From: Bin5 sp965207495
GTDB lineage: Bacteria; Chloroflexota; Anaerolineae; Caldilineales; Caldilineaceae
NCBI GenBank assembly: GCA_965207495.1
Contig: OZ242287.1
Coordinates: forward strand, 4,092,001-4,156,000
Reading direction: 5' to 3'
DNA: 64,000 nt
Position 1 is the stretch's first letter, and the number at the start of each line of letters is the position of its first letter. The notes beneath the pieces were generated by a model. That model ran no database searches, was not told the DNA's origin, and saw only the letters and a program-made list of their open reading frames with translations. This document shows positions 1 to 8,509 of the stretch, one piece after another. The translations under genes and the position numbers were made by a program.

Positions 1-1212
1 CTGCTGGACATTGCCGCCAAAGAGCTGGCGCTTGACCCTATCGCGATTCGTCGCAAGAACTACATCCAGCCCGAGCAGTTTCCCTACGCAAACGATATCG
101 TATTTCAGGATTTTACGCAGCTGGTTTACGACAGCGGCAACTACGGGTCGGCCCTGGACCGTGCCCTGGACCTGGTCGGGTACGAGGCGTTCGTACGGGA
201 TGAACAGCCGAAACGGCAGGCGGCGGGCGAGAGGGTCGGCATTGGCGTCGTCAGCTACGTTGAGGGCACGGGAATCGGCCCGTACGAGGGCGCGAGGGTG
301 ACGGTCGAGTCCAGCGGCAAAGTGAGCGTCGCAACGGGGGTGGGGACGCAGGGCCAGGGCCATTACACCAGCTTTGCCCAGGTCATTGCCGACCAGATCG
401 GCGTGAAAGTCTCTGACATTAACATCGTCACCGGCGACACAGACCTTTTCTATTGGGGGGCGGGCACGTTCGCCAGCCGCGGCGCGGTGGTGGCCGGGAA
501 CGCTATGCACGCGGCTGCGACCAAAGTTCGAGAGAAGATCTTGAAGTTGGCGGGTGAAAAACTGGAGGTCGCAGAAGAGGACTTGGAACTAGTTGAAGGG
601 CGCGTGCAGGTCAAGGGTGTGCCGCAGACCTCGATCTCACTCGGCCAGCTGGCAGTCGAGGCAAACCCCATGCGGGGCGGGGTCAAGCCCGGGACAGAAC
701 CGGGGTTGGAGGCCACAGAGTATTTTGGCCCTGAACGGGGCGCGACAGCTTCCGGCGTCCACGCGGTGATCCTGAGAGTGGACCCGGATACATTCAACCT
801 CAAGATTGAGAAATATGTAGTCGTGCATGATTGCGGCAATGTGATCAACCCTTTGATTCTGGACGGCCAGATCCAGGGCGGTGTGGCGCAGGGGATCGGC
901 AATGCTTATTATGAGCAGTTGCATTTTGACGAAAACGGCGCGCTGCTCAACGCGTCTTTGATGGACTACCTACTTCCAACCGCACCTGATGTACCGAACA
1001 TCGTAAGCGACCATATAGTGACGCCGTCGCCGCTGAATCCTCTGGGGGTGAAGGGGGCAGGGGAGGCCGGCGCGATTCCGGTAGGCGCGCTGTTTGCCCA
1101 AGCGATCGACAGTGCCTACCGCGATATCGGACTGGAAGTGCGCGAGATTCCGCTCAGCCCCAACCGGTTGTTCGAACTGGTTGGGGAGGCTTCAGCCGGG
1201 GCCAATGTATGA
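1..1212 (+). CDS. Xanthine dehydrogenase-family molybdopterin-binding subunit, C-terminal part
   Basis: The reading frame is open from base 1, so the gene begins upstream of the window. About 403 residues of the large (molybdenum-binding) subunit of a xanthine dehydrogenase/aerobic CO dehydrogenase-type hydroxylase are visible. Typical segments are GTGIGPYEGARV, the glycine/Gln-rich GVGTQGQGHYT, DTDLFYWGAGTFASRG, QGGVAQGIGNAYYEQ and, near the end, GVKGAGEAGAIPVGAL. The Glu of GEAG matches the catalytic base of the family. Such subunits work with an FAD subunit and a 2Fe-2S subunit, which must lie upstream if present. The substrate cannot be read from this fragment, although the pyrimidine/hydantoin genes just downstream make an N-heterocycle plausible. 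Its stop overlaps the next start (ATGA), so the two are probably co-translated. Confidence 0.9.
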   Translation: MLDIAAKELALDPIAIRRKNYIQPEQFPYANDIVFQDFTQLVYDSGNYGSALDRALDLVGYEAFVRDEQPKRQAAGERVGIGVVSYVEGTGIGPYEGARVTVESSGKVSVATGVGTQGQGHYTSFAQVIADQIGVKVSDINIVTGDTDLFYWGAGTFASRGAVVAGNAMHAAATKVREKILKLAGEKLEVAEEDLELVEGRVQVKGVPQTSISLGQLAVEANPMRGGVKPGTEPGLEATEYFGPERGATASGVHAVILRVDPDTFNLKIEKYVVVHDCGNVINPLILDGQIQGGVAQGIGNAYYEQLHFDENGALLNASLMDYLLPTAPDVPNIVSDHIVTPSPLNPLGVKGAGEAGAIPVGALFAQAIDSAYRDIGLEVREIPLSPNRLFELVGEASAGANV

Positions 1213-2036
1213 AGACCGCGCAGACGCGTTTCATCGACGCACTCACGGCCAAAGTCGAAGCCGAAGCGGGCATTCGAGCCGCCTGGCTGACCGGCAGTTT
1301 CGGAAAAGGGAGGGCCGACCGCTGGAGTGACGTCGACGCCCACCTGCTGATCCGTACCGACGCGTTTGACGATTTTCACAGAGGCGTCGAGGAATGGCTA
1401 GGCGAGATTCGCCCTTTGGTCTTTGCGCGGCTGATGTTCGACGGCCGGATGGTCAACGCAATGACCGACGAGGGGATGCGCCTGGATGTTTGGCTACACG
1501 ACAGCCTATCCGCCGAGGTGACCAAGGGTGAGACCCGGGTTCTTTACGAGGAGGAAGGGGTACTTTCCTGGCAGCCGCGGCCCGACGATGAACTTAGTCA
1601 GGAAGAAGCCGCGGCGCTGCTGCGCAGAGAGATCCCTGAATTCTGGCGGTGTGTTTCCATGATGCCGGTGGTCGTAGGCCGGGAGGAAAAGCTGGTGGGC
1701 GCGGCAGGTAACTCGATTATCCTGTTTGCACTCACAAATGTACTTTGTGCGGCGAGTGGTTATCGGCGGGACCGCGGCGTTAAAGCTTTGAACGGTTTCC
1801 TGCTCCCGCACCACCGGCAGTGTGTGGAGGAGGCCGTGTTGATGAACGGTAAGGCGCCAGACGGGACGGTGCGCTTTCCTTTGCGCCTGGCGCGGATCAT
1901 GCGCGAGCACGGTCCTGCCATTTGCGAAAATTGGAAGGTGGATTATCCTCATGCCATGGAGGAGACGGTTCTGGGGTACGTAACTCTGGAGTTGCGTTCG
2001 CTGGGGTATGGGTCTGCGCTTGCGGAGCTCGAATGA
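1209..2036 (+). CDS. Nucleotidyltransferase-fold protein (aminoglycoside adenylyltransferase-like)
   Basis: This 275-residue protein has the minimal nucleotidyltransferase signature near its N terminus: Gly29-Ser30 in LTGSFGKGRADRWSDVDAH, followed by the metal-binding Asp41-x-Asp43 pair. The rest is helical and resembles the second half of ANT/KNTase-like proteins, with no other motif that I recognise. Proteins of this fold transfer a nucleotide to small molecules such as aminoglycosides, or act as MNT antitoxins. No HEPN toxin partner is adjacent. The ATG overlaps the stop of the molybdenum hydroxylase gene by four bases, implying translational coupling. The acceptor substrate is unknown and resistance should not be assumed. 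Confidence 0.75.
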   Translation: MKTAQTRFIDALTAKVEAEAGIRAAWLTGSFGKGRADRWSDVDAHLLIRTDAFDDFHRGVEEWLGEIRPLVFARLMFDGRMVNAMTDEGMRLDVWLHDSLSAEVTKGETRVLYEEEGVLSWQPRPDDELSQEEAAALLRREIPEFWRCVSMMPVVVGREEKLVGAAGNSIILFALTNVLCAASGYRRDRGVKALNGFLLPHHRQCVEEAVLMNGKAPDGTVRFPLRLARIMREHGPAICENWKVDYPHAMEETVLGYVTLELRSLGYGSALAELE

Positions 2037-2157
2037 CCGTCATGTGATTGGAGTTCTTCGCCCCCAGAAACGTCCACTCTTGATCCCAGCAGTTGGACCA
2101 GGGACCTACCCAACCATTGCCAAACTCTATCCCCCCTGAATGACAGGAGGACCTCGA

Positions 2158-3030
2158 ATGTCACGCATCGTCCGCGGCGCGTTGCTCCAGGCATCCTGGA
2201 GCGGCGACCAGGAGTCAATGATTCAAAAGCATGAGAAGTATGCCCGCAAGGCGGCGGAACAGGGGGTGCAGGTTTTCTGTTTTCAGGAGCTGTTCCACGG
2301 GCCTTATTTCTGCCAGGTGCAGGACCCGCAGTGGTACGGCATTGCCGAGCGCATCCCGGATGGGCCGACCACCGACCGGATGCAGAAACTGGCCGCCGAA
2401 ACCAAGATGGTTCTGGTTGTCCCACTGTATGAGGAGGACCAGCCCGGTCTCTATTACAACACGGCCGCGGTAATCGATGCCGACGGCAGCTACCTGGGCA
2501 AGTATAGAAAGACGCACTTGCCCCACTTGCCCGGTTTTTGGGAGAAGTTCTATTTCCGCCCGGGAAATCTTGGGTACCCGGTCTTTGATACGGCCGTGGG
2601 AAAGGTTGGCGTCTATATCTGTTACGACCGCCACTTTCCGGAGGGCGCGCGCATGTTGGGATTGAACGGCGCCGAGATCGTCTTCATCCCCTCCGCCACT
2701 TCGCGCGGGCTGTCGCAGCATCTGTGGCGGATCGAACAGACCGGCCATGCGATCGCCAACGGTTACTTTGTGGGCACGATCAACCGGGTCGGCGTAGAAG
2801 CGGAATTGGGCGACAACGACTTTTACGGGCAGAGCTATTTCTGCACGCCGAGGGGCGAGTTTGTGACTACGCTGGGTGAGCGCGACGATCTTCCCGGACA
2901 GGGCGACCCTTACGAGGAGGAGTTGATCATCCGCGACCTAGACCTGGACCTGATCAAGGAGGTTCGGGATACGTGGCAGTTCCTCCGGGATCGCCGGCCT
3001 GATATGTACGACAAGATCGTGGCGGCCTGA
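2158..3030 (+). CDS. Nitrilase-superfamily amidohydrolase, beta-ureidopropionase / N-carbamoyl amino acid hydrolase-like
   Basis: The 290-residue cytoplasmic enzyme carries the nitrilase-superfamily triad: Glu44 (FQELF), Lys118 (KYRKTH) and Cys155 (YICYDRHFPE). The sequence around the triad, with LPHLPGFWEKFYFRPG after the Lys, is typical of beta-ureidopropionase/N-carbamoylputrescine amidase enzymes, which hydrolyse an N-carbamoyl group to amine, CO2 and ammonia. I chose the ATG at 2158 because AGGAGG lies at 2145-2150, seven bases upstream. The earlier ATG at 2140 would put the Shine-Dalgarno sequence inside the gene. The next gene is a dihydropyrimidinase, which makes the N-carbamoyl substrate. 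Together they form steps two and three of reductive pyrimidine (or hydantoin) degradation. Confidence 0.88.
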   Translation: MSRIVRGALLQASWSGDQESMIQKHEKYARKAAEQGVQVFCFQELFHGPYFCQVQDPQWYGIAERIPDGPTTDRMQKLAAETKMVLVVPLYEEDQPGLYYNTAAVIDADGSYLGKYRKTHLPHLPGFWEKFYFRPGNLGYPVFDTAVGKVGVYICYDRHFPEGARMLGLNGAEIVFIPSATSRGLSQHLWRIEQTGHAIANGYFVGTINRVGVEAELGDNDFYGQSYFCTPRGEFVTTLGERDDLPGQGDPYEEELIIRDLDLDLIKEVRDTWQFLRDRRPDMYDKIVAA

Positions 3031-3110
3031 TATTCAAGCCACAGGATTGTCATTTTCATCTGTTTGCTGGCGGGCCCAGTTTGCGCCGGGCGGCCAAAGA
3101 GGAGCACGAA

Positions 3111-4517
3111 ATGCCAACTCTCATAAAGAACGGAACAGTTGTCACCGCGGCCGACAGCGTGAAAGCCGATCTCCTGATAGAGGACGAACGGGTGGCTTTG
3201 ATTGGGCTCGATCTGCCTACCGACGGTGCGGAAGTGATCGATGCAACAGACAAGCTGCTCCTACCAGGAGGCATCGACGTCCATACACATCTTGAACTGC
3301 CCTTTGGCGGCACAGTCTCTTCGGACGATTTCTTCACCGGCCATCGGGCGGCGGCCTTCGGCGCTACGACAACGCACATCGATTTCGTGATCCAGCCGGT
3401 GGGCGGCACGCTCAAGGAAGGGATAGAAACCTGGCACGAAAAGGCGGCAGGAAAGGCTTCGATCGATTACGGATTTCACGTTGCGATCACTGACCTGCGC
3501 GATGACGTGATGGCGGAAATCCCATCTGTTGTCGATGAGGGGATCACCAGTCTCAAGCTGTTCATGGCGTATAAGGGGTTGTTCCAAGTCGACGACACGA
3601 CTCTGTTTCGGGCAATGCAGGTTGCGGCTGAGCATGGGCTACTGGTCATGGTGCACGCGGAGAACGGAGATGTGATCGCCGACTTGACAACGCGGCTTCT
3701 GGACGAAGGCAAGACGGCGCCGAAGTACCATGCTACGGCCCATCCTGCCATGGCTGAAGCCGAGGCGACTGGACGGGCGGTTGCATTGGCTGGCATCAGC
3801 GGCGCTTCTCTATATGTCGTCCACGTAACCTGCGAAGAGGCGGTAGAGCAACTTGCGCTGGGGAGGGCAAAGGGCTTTGCGGTAATGGGAGAAACCTGTA
3901 CGCAGTATCTGTTTGTCTTTGAGGAGGACCTTGCCAAGCCCGGCTACGAGGGCGCCAAATACGTCTGCTCGCCGCCGGTGCGGCAGCCCAAGGACGCGGT
4001 TGTTTTGTGGAAGGCTTTATCGGACGGGGGCTTGCAGGCGATCTCCACCGACCATTGCCCGTTCTGGTATGAGGGAGGGGTAGAAGGGCGAATCGCGGGC
4101 AAGGAGTTGGGTAGAGAGGGCTTTCACCAGATACCGAACGGCATGCCGGGCATCGAGGACCGCATGCCGGTAATGTGGCATGCAGGGGTTGGCGGAGGCC
4201 ATTACAATGCCAACCATTTTGTCGAGATAACGAGTACAAACCCCGCCAAGATCTTTGGCCTCTATCCGCGTAAGGGCACGATTGCGGTGGGTTCCGACGC
4301 GGACATTGTCATCTGGGATGCGAACAAGGAACATACTATTTCCGCGTCAACGCATCATATGAACACGGACTACAATGTTTACGAGGGCATGAAGGTCCGG
4401 GGTTGGGCAGATAAAGTACTCCTGCGTGGAAAGGTCATTGTAGACGGGGACAGCTGGTTGGGCAGTGCGGGGGCGGGGCGCTTCCTGCGACGAAGGCCTT
4501 TTGCGGAGGTTCTGTGA
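3111..4517 (+). CDS. hydA: Dihydropyrimidinase / D-hydantoinase
   Basis: A 468-residue cyclic amidohydrolase that opens dihydrouracil, dihydrothymine or hydantoin rings to N-carbamoyl amino acids. All binuclear-metal ligands are visible: His58-x-His60 (DVHTHLELPFGG), the carboxylated Lys149 (SLKLFMAYKG), His182 (MVHAENGD), His238 (VVHVTCEEA) and Asp314 (STDHCPF). Length and the late NGMPGIEDRMP segment match the family. The start is ATG 3111, preceded by AGAGGAG; a TTG 30 bases earlier lacks a better site. It sits between the N-carbamoyl hydrolase and an ABC permease whose GTG start overlaps its stop, so catabolism and uptake are translationally linked. Whether natural substrates are pyrimidines or hydantoins cannot be decided here. 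Confidence 0.93.
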   Translation: MPTLIKNGTVVTAADSVKADLLIEDERVALIGLDLPTDGAEVIDATDKLLLPGGIDVHTHLELPFGGTVSSDDFFTGHRAAAFGATTTHIDFVIQPVGGTLKEGIETWHEKAAGKASIDYGFHVAITDLRDDVMAEIPSVVDEGITSLKLFMAYKGLFQVDDTTLFRAMQVAAEHGLLVMVHAENGDVIADLTTRLLDEGKTAPKYHATAHPAMAEAEATGRAVALAGISGASLYVVHVTCEEAVEQLALGRAKGFAVMGETCTQYLFVFEEDLAKPGYEGAKYVCSPPVRQPKDAVVLWKALSDGGLQAISTDHCPFWYEGGVEGRIAGKELGREGFHQIPNGMPGIEDRMPVMWHAGVGGGHYNANHFVEITSTNPAKIFGLYPRKGTIAVGSDADIVIWDANKEHTISASTHHMNTDYNVYEGMKVRGWADKVLLRGKVIVDGDSWLGSAGAGRFLRRRPFAEVL

Positions 4518-5431
4518 GTTTCTCCAGACTGTCGTCTATGAAAACGACAGCGTATTTTGTTCTTATCCTGCTGCTACTGGCGATCCTCTGGGAGTCCTAT
4601 AAGCTGCTGGGCGCAACAGGGGGCGCTTACCTGCGGGGAACAGTGCCGGTCGAGGCCGATGGCGGTACTCCCGTTGGTATACTGTGCGGCTCAATCGGTC
4701 TTTGTGAAGTGGAGCTGCCGGTTCGGGCAGACGACCGGGCGATGCCGCACGTATGGGAAATTGTGCGGACGATTTTCGAGCCGCCGAGGCGCGGCAGCGA
4801 TACGATTCTGCTGACCATACTGTTGCGGGCTTCACTATTTACGTTGCAGGAGGCCGTGTTCGGCTTCCTCCTCGGCGGGTGTCTGGGCTTTGTGCTCGGG
4901 GTTGCCTTCGCGCACTCCGGGCTGCTGGAACGGGGCCTGCTGCCTTACGTCGTGGCGTCGCAGACCGTACCTCTGCTGGCTATTGCGCCGATGGTGGTGA
5001 TCTGGCTGGGGGGGAGCTGGTTTTCGGTCGCCGTGATCGCGGCTTATCTGACTTTTTTTCCGGTGACGATCAATACTTTACAGGGTCTGCGCTCGCCGGA
5101 GCCGACCGCAATCGAGTTGATGCACTCGTACGCGGCCACACCATGGGACATTCTCTGGAAACTGCGGGTCCCGGCTGCTCTTCCGTACATCTTCACGGCT
5201 CTCAAGGTCTCGGCCACGGCCAGCGTGGTCGGGGCAATCATTGGTGAACTGCCCAGCGGGATCGCCGACGGCCTGGGTAGGGTTATCCTCAACTTCAATC
5301 AGTATTACGCAACCGGGCCGGAGAAGCTGTGGGCTTCGATCATCTTCGCCTCGCTTACCGGAATGACCTTTTTCCTCGTCATTTCGCTCCTGGAGCACTT
5401 GATCGTGCAGAAGCAGGTCTCAGAGTCGTAG
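4514..5431 (+). CDS. ABC transporter permease, NitT/TauT (SsuC/ThiX) type
   Basis: This 305-residue integral membrane protein has a first transmembrane helix near residues 10-28, a hydrophilic stretch of roughly 65 residues, then about five more helices. The EAA loop that contacts the ATPase is recognisable around residues 205-225 (YAATPWDILWKLRVPAALP). The family imports small anions, taurine, thiamine precursors or pyrimidines. GTG 4514 overlaps the hydA stop and follows GGAGG at 4505-4509; ATG 4538 is an alternative start. Its presumed partners (ATPase, second permease, binding protein) lie 2.3 kb downstream, beyond a sulfatase on the other strand. The long loop after helix 1 is shared with the second permease at 8506-9453, suggesting a heteromeric pair. 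Confidence 0.88.
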   Translation: MSFSRLSSMKTTAYFVLILLLLAILWESYKLLGATGGAYLRGTVPVEADGGTPVGILCGSIGLCEVELPVRADDRAMPHVWEIVRTIFEPPRRGSDTILLTILLRASLFTLQEAVFGFLLGGCLGFVLGVAFAHSGLLERGLLPYVVASQTVPLLAIAPMVVIWLGGSWFSVAVIAAYLTFFPVTINTLQGLRSPEPTAIELMHSYAATPWDILWKLRVPAALPYIFTALKVSATASVVGAIIGELPSGIADGLGRVILNFNQYYATGPEKLWASIIFASLTGMTFFLVISLLEHLIVQKQVSES

Positions 5432-5454
5432 CAGTCAGCCGCTACGCGTCCGGA

Positions 5455-6942
5455 TCAGCTCCGTACATCGGTTTCGTGCGGCACGACATCACTGGTCTCC
5501 ATATACCACTGCAACATACGCTCCTTGAGTGACGCGAGCACGTCTCCGTAGGCGGGGTCGGCGATAAGGTTGCGCGTTTCGCGCGGGTCGGCATGCAGAT
5601 CGTAGAGCTCGTCCTGCTCGTAGAAGCGTCTGACATACTTATGATCGGCGGTCCGGCACATGGCGGCTTTGGTGTGTTCGGGACCTTCGGCGGTCTGCAG
5701 GCGTAGACGCGGCCAGTAGAGGAAACCTGGGCGGGCGTTGCTTTCCAGCTCCATGCACTGACGCTCGCCGCGGCGACGACCGCCTTCGCAGAAGACGGCA
5801 TCGCGGTGGCTTTCAGTTTCGCCGGCGAGCAGAGGAAGCAGGGAACGGCCGAAATGGTCATACCCGGCTTCGATACCGGTCAGCGCGTAGACAGTTGCCG
5901 GGAAGTCGATCAACTCCACGAGCGCGTTGGACACGCGCGGCGCCACTGGCGTTCCTGCAGGCGGTTTCACCAGCATGGGGACGCGGGTCAGACAGTCCTG
6001 AAAGGTGTTCTGGGTCTTCTCGACGAGCCCGTAATCTCCGGTAAAGTCTCCATGATCGGAGAAGAAAAAGACGAGGGTGTCGTCGTAGATTCCAGTCTCC
6101 TTCAGGGCTTCCAGGACCATGCCGAACTGGTGATCGACGCGCGCACACATTGCATAGTAGGTACGCCGCAGCTCGCGCAGGCGCTCTTCCGACCAATCCT
6201 GCATCTGCTGCCCTTCGAAGATCCCTTTCATCAGGCTAGGGTATTGGTCCCACTCGCCGCAGGTCGCGTCTGGGGTGGGTGTGCGGTCGGGGATATGGGC
6301 GGGGTCGATCTGGCTGTACCATGGATCCTCGACTGCGTAGGGCGGGTGGGGATATGAAAGGGGCAGATATATGCAGAGGGGCTGTTCCGGCGGGGCATTC
6401 CTGATCTGCTCGACGGCGCCTTCGACCATTGCCCAGTCCGAGTCGTAGGCTACTGTTTCGCCGGGGGGAATGTCGGTGCGGCCAACGTAGAATGAGTAGT
6501 AGTTGTCGCCGTCGGGGTCGCCGCGCCACGCGGCCGTCTGGTGCGGGTTCCGCAGGAGCCGTTCCGGTCGGGGCGGGGCATATTTGACGTCACAGTAGTC
6601 GTCGTAACCGTTCTGGGCCGGTACGACATCGTTCTTACCGCCCCACCAGACATGGTAGCCGTTTTGGCGCAGCTTACGCAGAAGCATTGGCTCGTCGGGG
6701 CGCAGCATGTGGAACATGGTGCGATGGCCGCGCACGTGTGGGTACCAGCCGGTCATGAAGGAGCAACGGCTGGGCGTACAGACGGGATTCTGGCAGAAGG
6801 CATTGGCGAAAGAAACGCCTTCGGTACGCGCGAATCGGTCGAGAACTGGCGTCACAGCGGCTGGGTTGCCCATATGGCCCAAGACGTCGCCCCGCCACTG
6901 GTCCGGGTTGAAGATGAGAATGTGCGGCGGCTTTTCAGGCAT
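5455..6942 (-). CDS. Sulfatase (arylsulfatase/N-sulfohydrolase-like, Cys-type)
   Basis: A 495-residue sulfatase. The active-site signature is C-T-P-S-R at residues 55-59, where Cys55 would be converted to formylglycine. An N-terminal metal-binding Asp lies in FNPDQWRGD, and a second metal site is FFFSDHGDFTGDYGLVEK, with HGD typical of the alkaline phosphatase fold. No signal peptide is apparent, so it looks cytoplasmic as read, although sulfatases of this group often act on sulfated glycans. The start is supported by AGGAAGGA just upstream on the minus strand. No formylglycine-generating enzyme is in the window. It lies opposite in direction to, and in the middle of, a pyrimidine-uptake gene set, suggesting later insertion. 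Confidence 0.92.
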   Translation of the reverse strand: MPEKPPHILIFNPDQWRGDVLGHMGNPAAVTPVLDRFARTEGVSFANAFCQNPVCTPSRCSFMTGWYPHVRGHRTMFHMLRPDEPMLLRKLRQNGYHVWWGGKNDVVPAQNGYDDYCDVKYAPPRPERLLRNPHQTAAWRGDPDGDNYYSFYVGRTDIPPGETVAYDSDWAMVEGAVEQIRNAPPEQPLCIYLPLSYPHPPYAVEDPWYSQIDPAHIPDRTPTPDATCGEWDQYPSLMKGIFEGQQMQDWSEERLRELRRTYYAMCARVDHQFGMVLEALKETGIYDDTLVFFFSDHGDFTGDYGLVEKTQNTFQDCLTRVPMLVKPPAGTPVAPRVSNALVELIDFPATVYALTGIEAGYDHFGRSLLPLLAGETESHRDAVFCEGGRRRGERQCMELESNARPGFLYWPRLRLQTAEGPEHTKAAMCRTADHKYVRRFYEQDELYDLHADPRETRNLIADPAYGDVLASLKERMLQWYMETSDVVPHETDVRS

Positions 6943-7289
6943 GGCAGGATTTCCTTCCTATCGGGGTGGAGCGGGCGTGCAAACAGGCCATGGACCACGG
7001 TAGGAGCGCAGAGGTGAGGCTGCATGCGATCGGGTGATCACGTATCTGGCTAGTTTGATTTTCCACGGGTGGGAATCTTATTGATAGTTCGTGCTCAGTT
7101 GAAAGAATACAATAGTCTTCGGAACACGACATAATTCACTTTTGGGGCTTGCCGATTCTCCTGCTTGCCTCCCCTCGAGGGGAATTGGCACTGGACCCAT
7201 GATACTTAGATGATTTCAGGCTACTGCGCCCTCGAATGGGAGTCTGTTTTACCTGGAGGTTTCGGGGCCTGGTTTTACAGGGGGCCATT

Positions 7290-7595
7290 GATTGCGCGGG
7301 AACGGGGTAGGCACAAGGCCTGCCCATACGGGAGCGGTTGAGGGCGACATACTATTGGCTAGACACAATGCTGGGGAAGAATACACACGGTGGCTAGCAA
7401 GGGCGGGGCGTTGCGGGGGCGCAGCCCCCGCACAAGAGAGGGCCGAAGGCCCGAACGCCCAAATGCAAGGAGAGAGTTAAGAGGAGAGAGGAGAGAGTAA
7501 CAGCGATTGGGCTGACGGGGATTGGAACTGGAATAGAGTATGGCCTAGTTGCTACAGGAGGAAAAGGGAGTTCACGTCCTTTTTGGGATGCACAT
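7290..7595 (+). repeat. Dispersed intergenic repeat element, copy A
   Basis: This region has the modules shared by all copies: the inverted motif GTAGGCACAAGGCCTGCCC near 7309, a TTGGCTAGAC...GGTGGCTAGCAAG segment at about 7356-7400, and the GC-rich core 7406-7460 with outer arms GGGCGT/ACGCCC and inner hairpins GGGGGC/GCCCCC and GGGCC-GAA-GGCCC. A purine-rich GGAGAGAG tail and a right end ttttGGGATGCAC at 7581-7593 follow. The left end is not clear. The wider gap 6943-7705 holds no gene I can support. Short ORFs across the core are translations of the repeat. Confidence 0.8.
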
Positions 7596-7610
7596 GGATG
7601 AATTGGCTGA

Positions 7611-7639
7611 TTGGCTTCCCCACTTGCGTGTGCTACAAT
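7611..7639 (+). promoter_or_regulatory. Candidate sigma-70-type promoter for the ABC importer genes
   Basis: TTGGCT at 7611-7616 and TACAAT at 7634-7639 are separated by 17 bases, with TG one base before the -10 (extended form). Transcription would start near 7646, giving a leader of about 60 bases before the ATPase ATG at 7706. It begins 16 bases after the end of repeat copy A. Confidence 0.5.
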
Positions 7640-7705
7640 CGACACCACCTCTGGGCCGGTCTACGCAGAAGTATACCAGCCGCCTCTCCCGTGTAGAGAT
7701 CACTA

Positions 7706-8509
7706 ATGACCGAACCTGTTGTCGTTCTTGAAAACGTCGATATGATCTTTGGAGAAGGCGCAGCAGACCAGGTCCATGCGCTAAAAGAAATCAACCTGCA
7801 AATCGAGCAAAACGACTTTATATCGCTGATCGGGCCGTCCGGTTGCGGTAAGTCTACCTTGCTGCGTGTTGTGGGTGATCTGATACAGCCTTCTTCCGGC
7901 GTGGCGACCATAAACGGGAAGAGCGCGCGCCAAGCCCGGCTGGACCAGGACTACGGCATCGTCTTCCAGGCGGCCACGCTGTATGACTGGCGAACTGTGG
8001 CCAAGAATGTTCAGTTGCCGCTGGAGTTGATGCAGTTCAGCCGATCGGAGAAGGACCGGCGCACGCAGGCGATGTTGGAGCTGGTGGAACTGTCCGATTT
8101 TGCCGCACATTATCCGTGGCAGCTGTCCGGCGGGATGCAACAGAGAGTAGCCATTGCGCGTGCGCTCTCGTTCGAACCTTCGATTTTGCTGATGGACGAG
8201 CCGTTCGGCGCGCTCGATGAGATGACGCGTGAGCGGCTGAATCTGGAGCTGCTCGACATCTGGCGCAAGACCGACACAACGGTGCTGTTCGTTACGCACA
8301 GCATTACCGAAGCGGTATTCCTTTCGACGAGGGTGATTGTTATGTCGGCCCGCCCCGGACGCATCACTGCCGACATCAGCATTGACTTACCGCAGCCGCG
8401 CAACGCGGAAACACGGAGCAACGTGCGCTTCTTTGAGTTGGAGACTGAGGTGCGGGAGGCGCTGCGCTTCAGCGAGGGTAGTCAGGATCCAGAAGGTACG
8501 CCGGCATGA
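7706..8509 (+). CDS. ABC transporter ATP-binding protein, NitT/TauT (SsuB/TauB) type
   Basis: The 267-residue ATPase shows every nucleotide-binding motif in order: Walker A GPSGCGKST (43-51), Q-loop Gln88 (YGIVFQAATLYDW), signature LSGGMQQRVAIARAL from 140, Walker B ILLMDEPFGALDE (from 160) and the switch His198 (FVTHSI). The sequence style is that of ATPases energising uptake of nitrate, sulfonates, taurine or thiamine/pyrimidine precursors. ATG at 7706 is the first start after the candidate promoter. The stop overlaps the next permease's ATG (ATGA), so the pair is coupled. It would serve both permeases, 4514-5431 and 8506-9453. Confidence 0.93.
   Translation: MTEPVVVLENVDMIFGEGAADQVHALKEINLQIEQNDFISLIGPSGCGKSTLLRVVGDLIQPSSGVATINGKSARQARLDQDYGIVFQAATLYDWRTVAKNVQLPLELMQFSRSEKDRRTQAMLELVELSDFAAHYPWQLSGGMQQRVAIARALSFEPSILLMDEPFGALDEMTRERLNLELLDIWRKTDTTVLFVTHSITEAVFLSTRVIVMSARPGRITADISIDLPQPRNAETRSNVRFFELETEVREALRFSEGSQDPEGTPA

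Noticed and set aside
7171..7182. Perfect palindrome CCCCTCGAGGGG
   Set aside because: Isolated 12-base palindrome without partners or a link to a gene; may be chance in GC-rich DNA.
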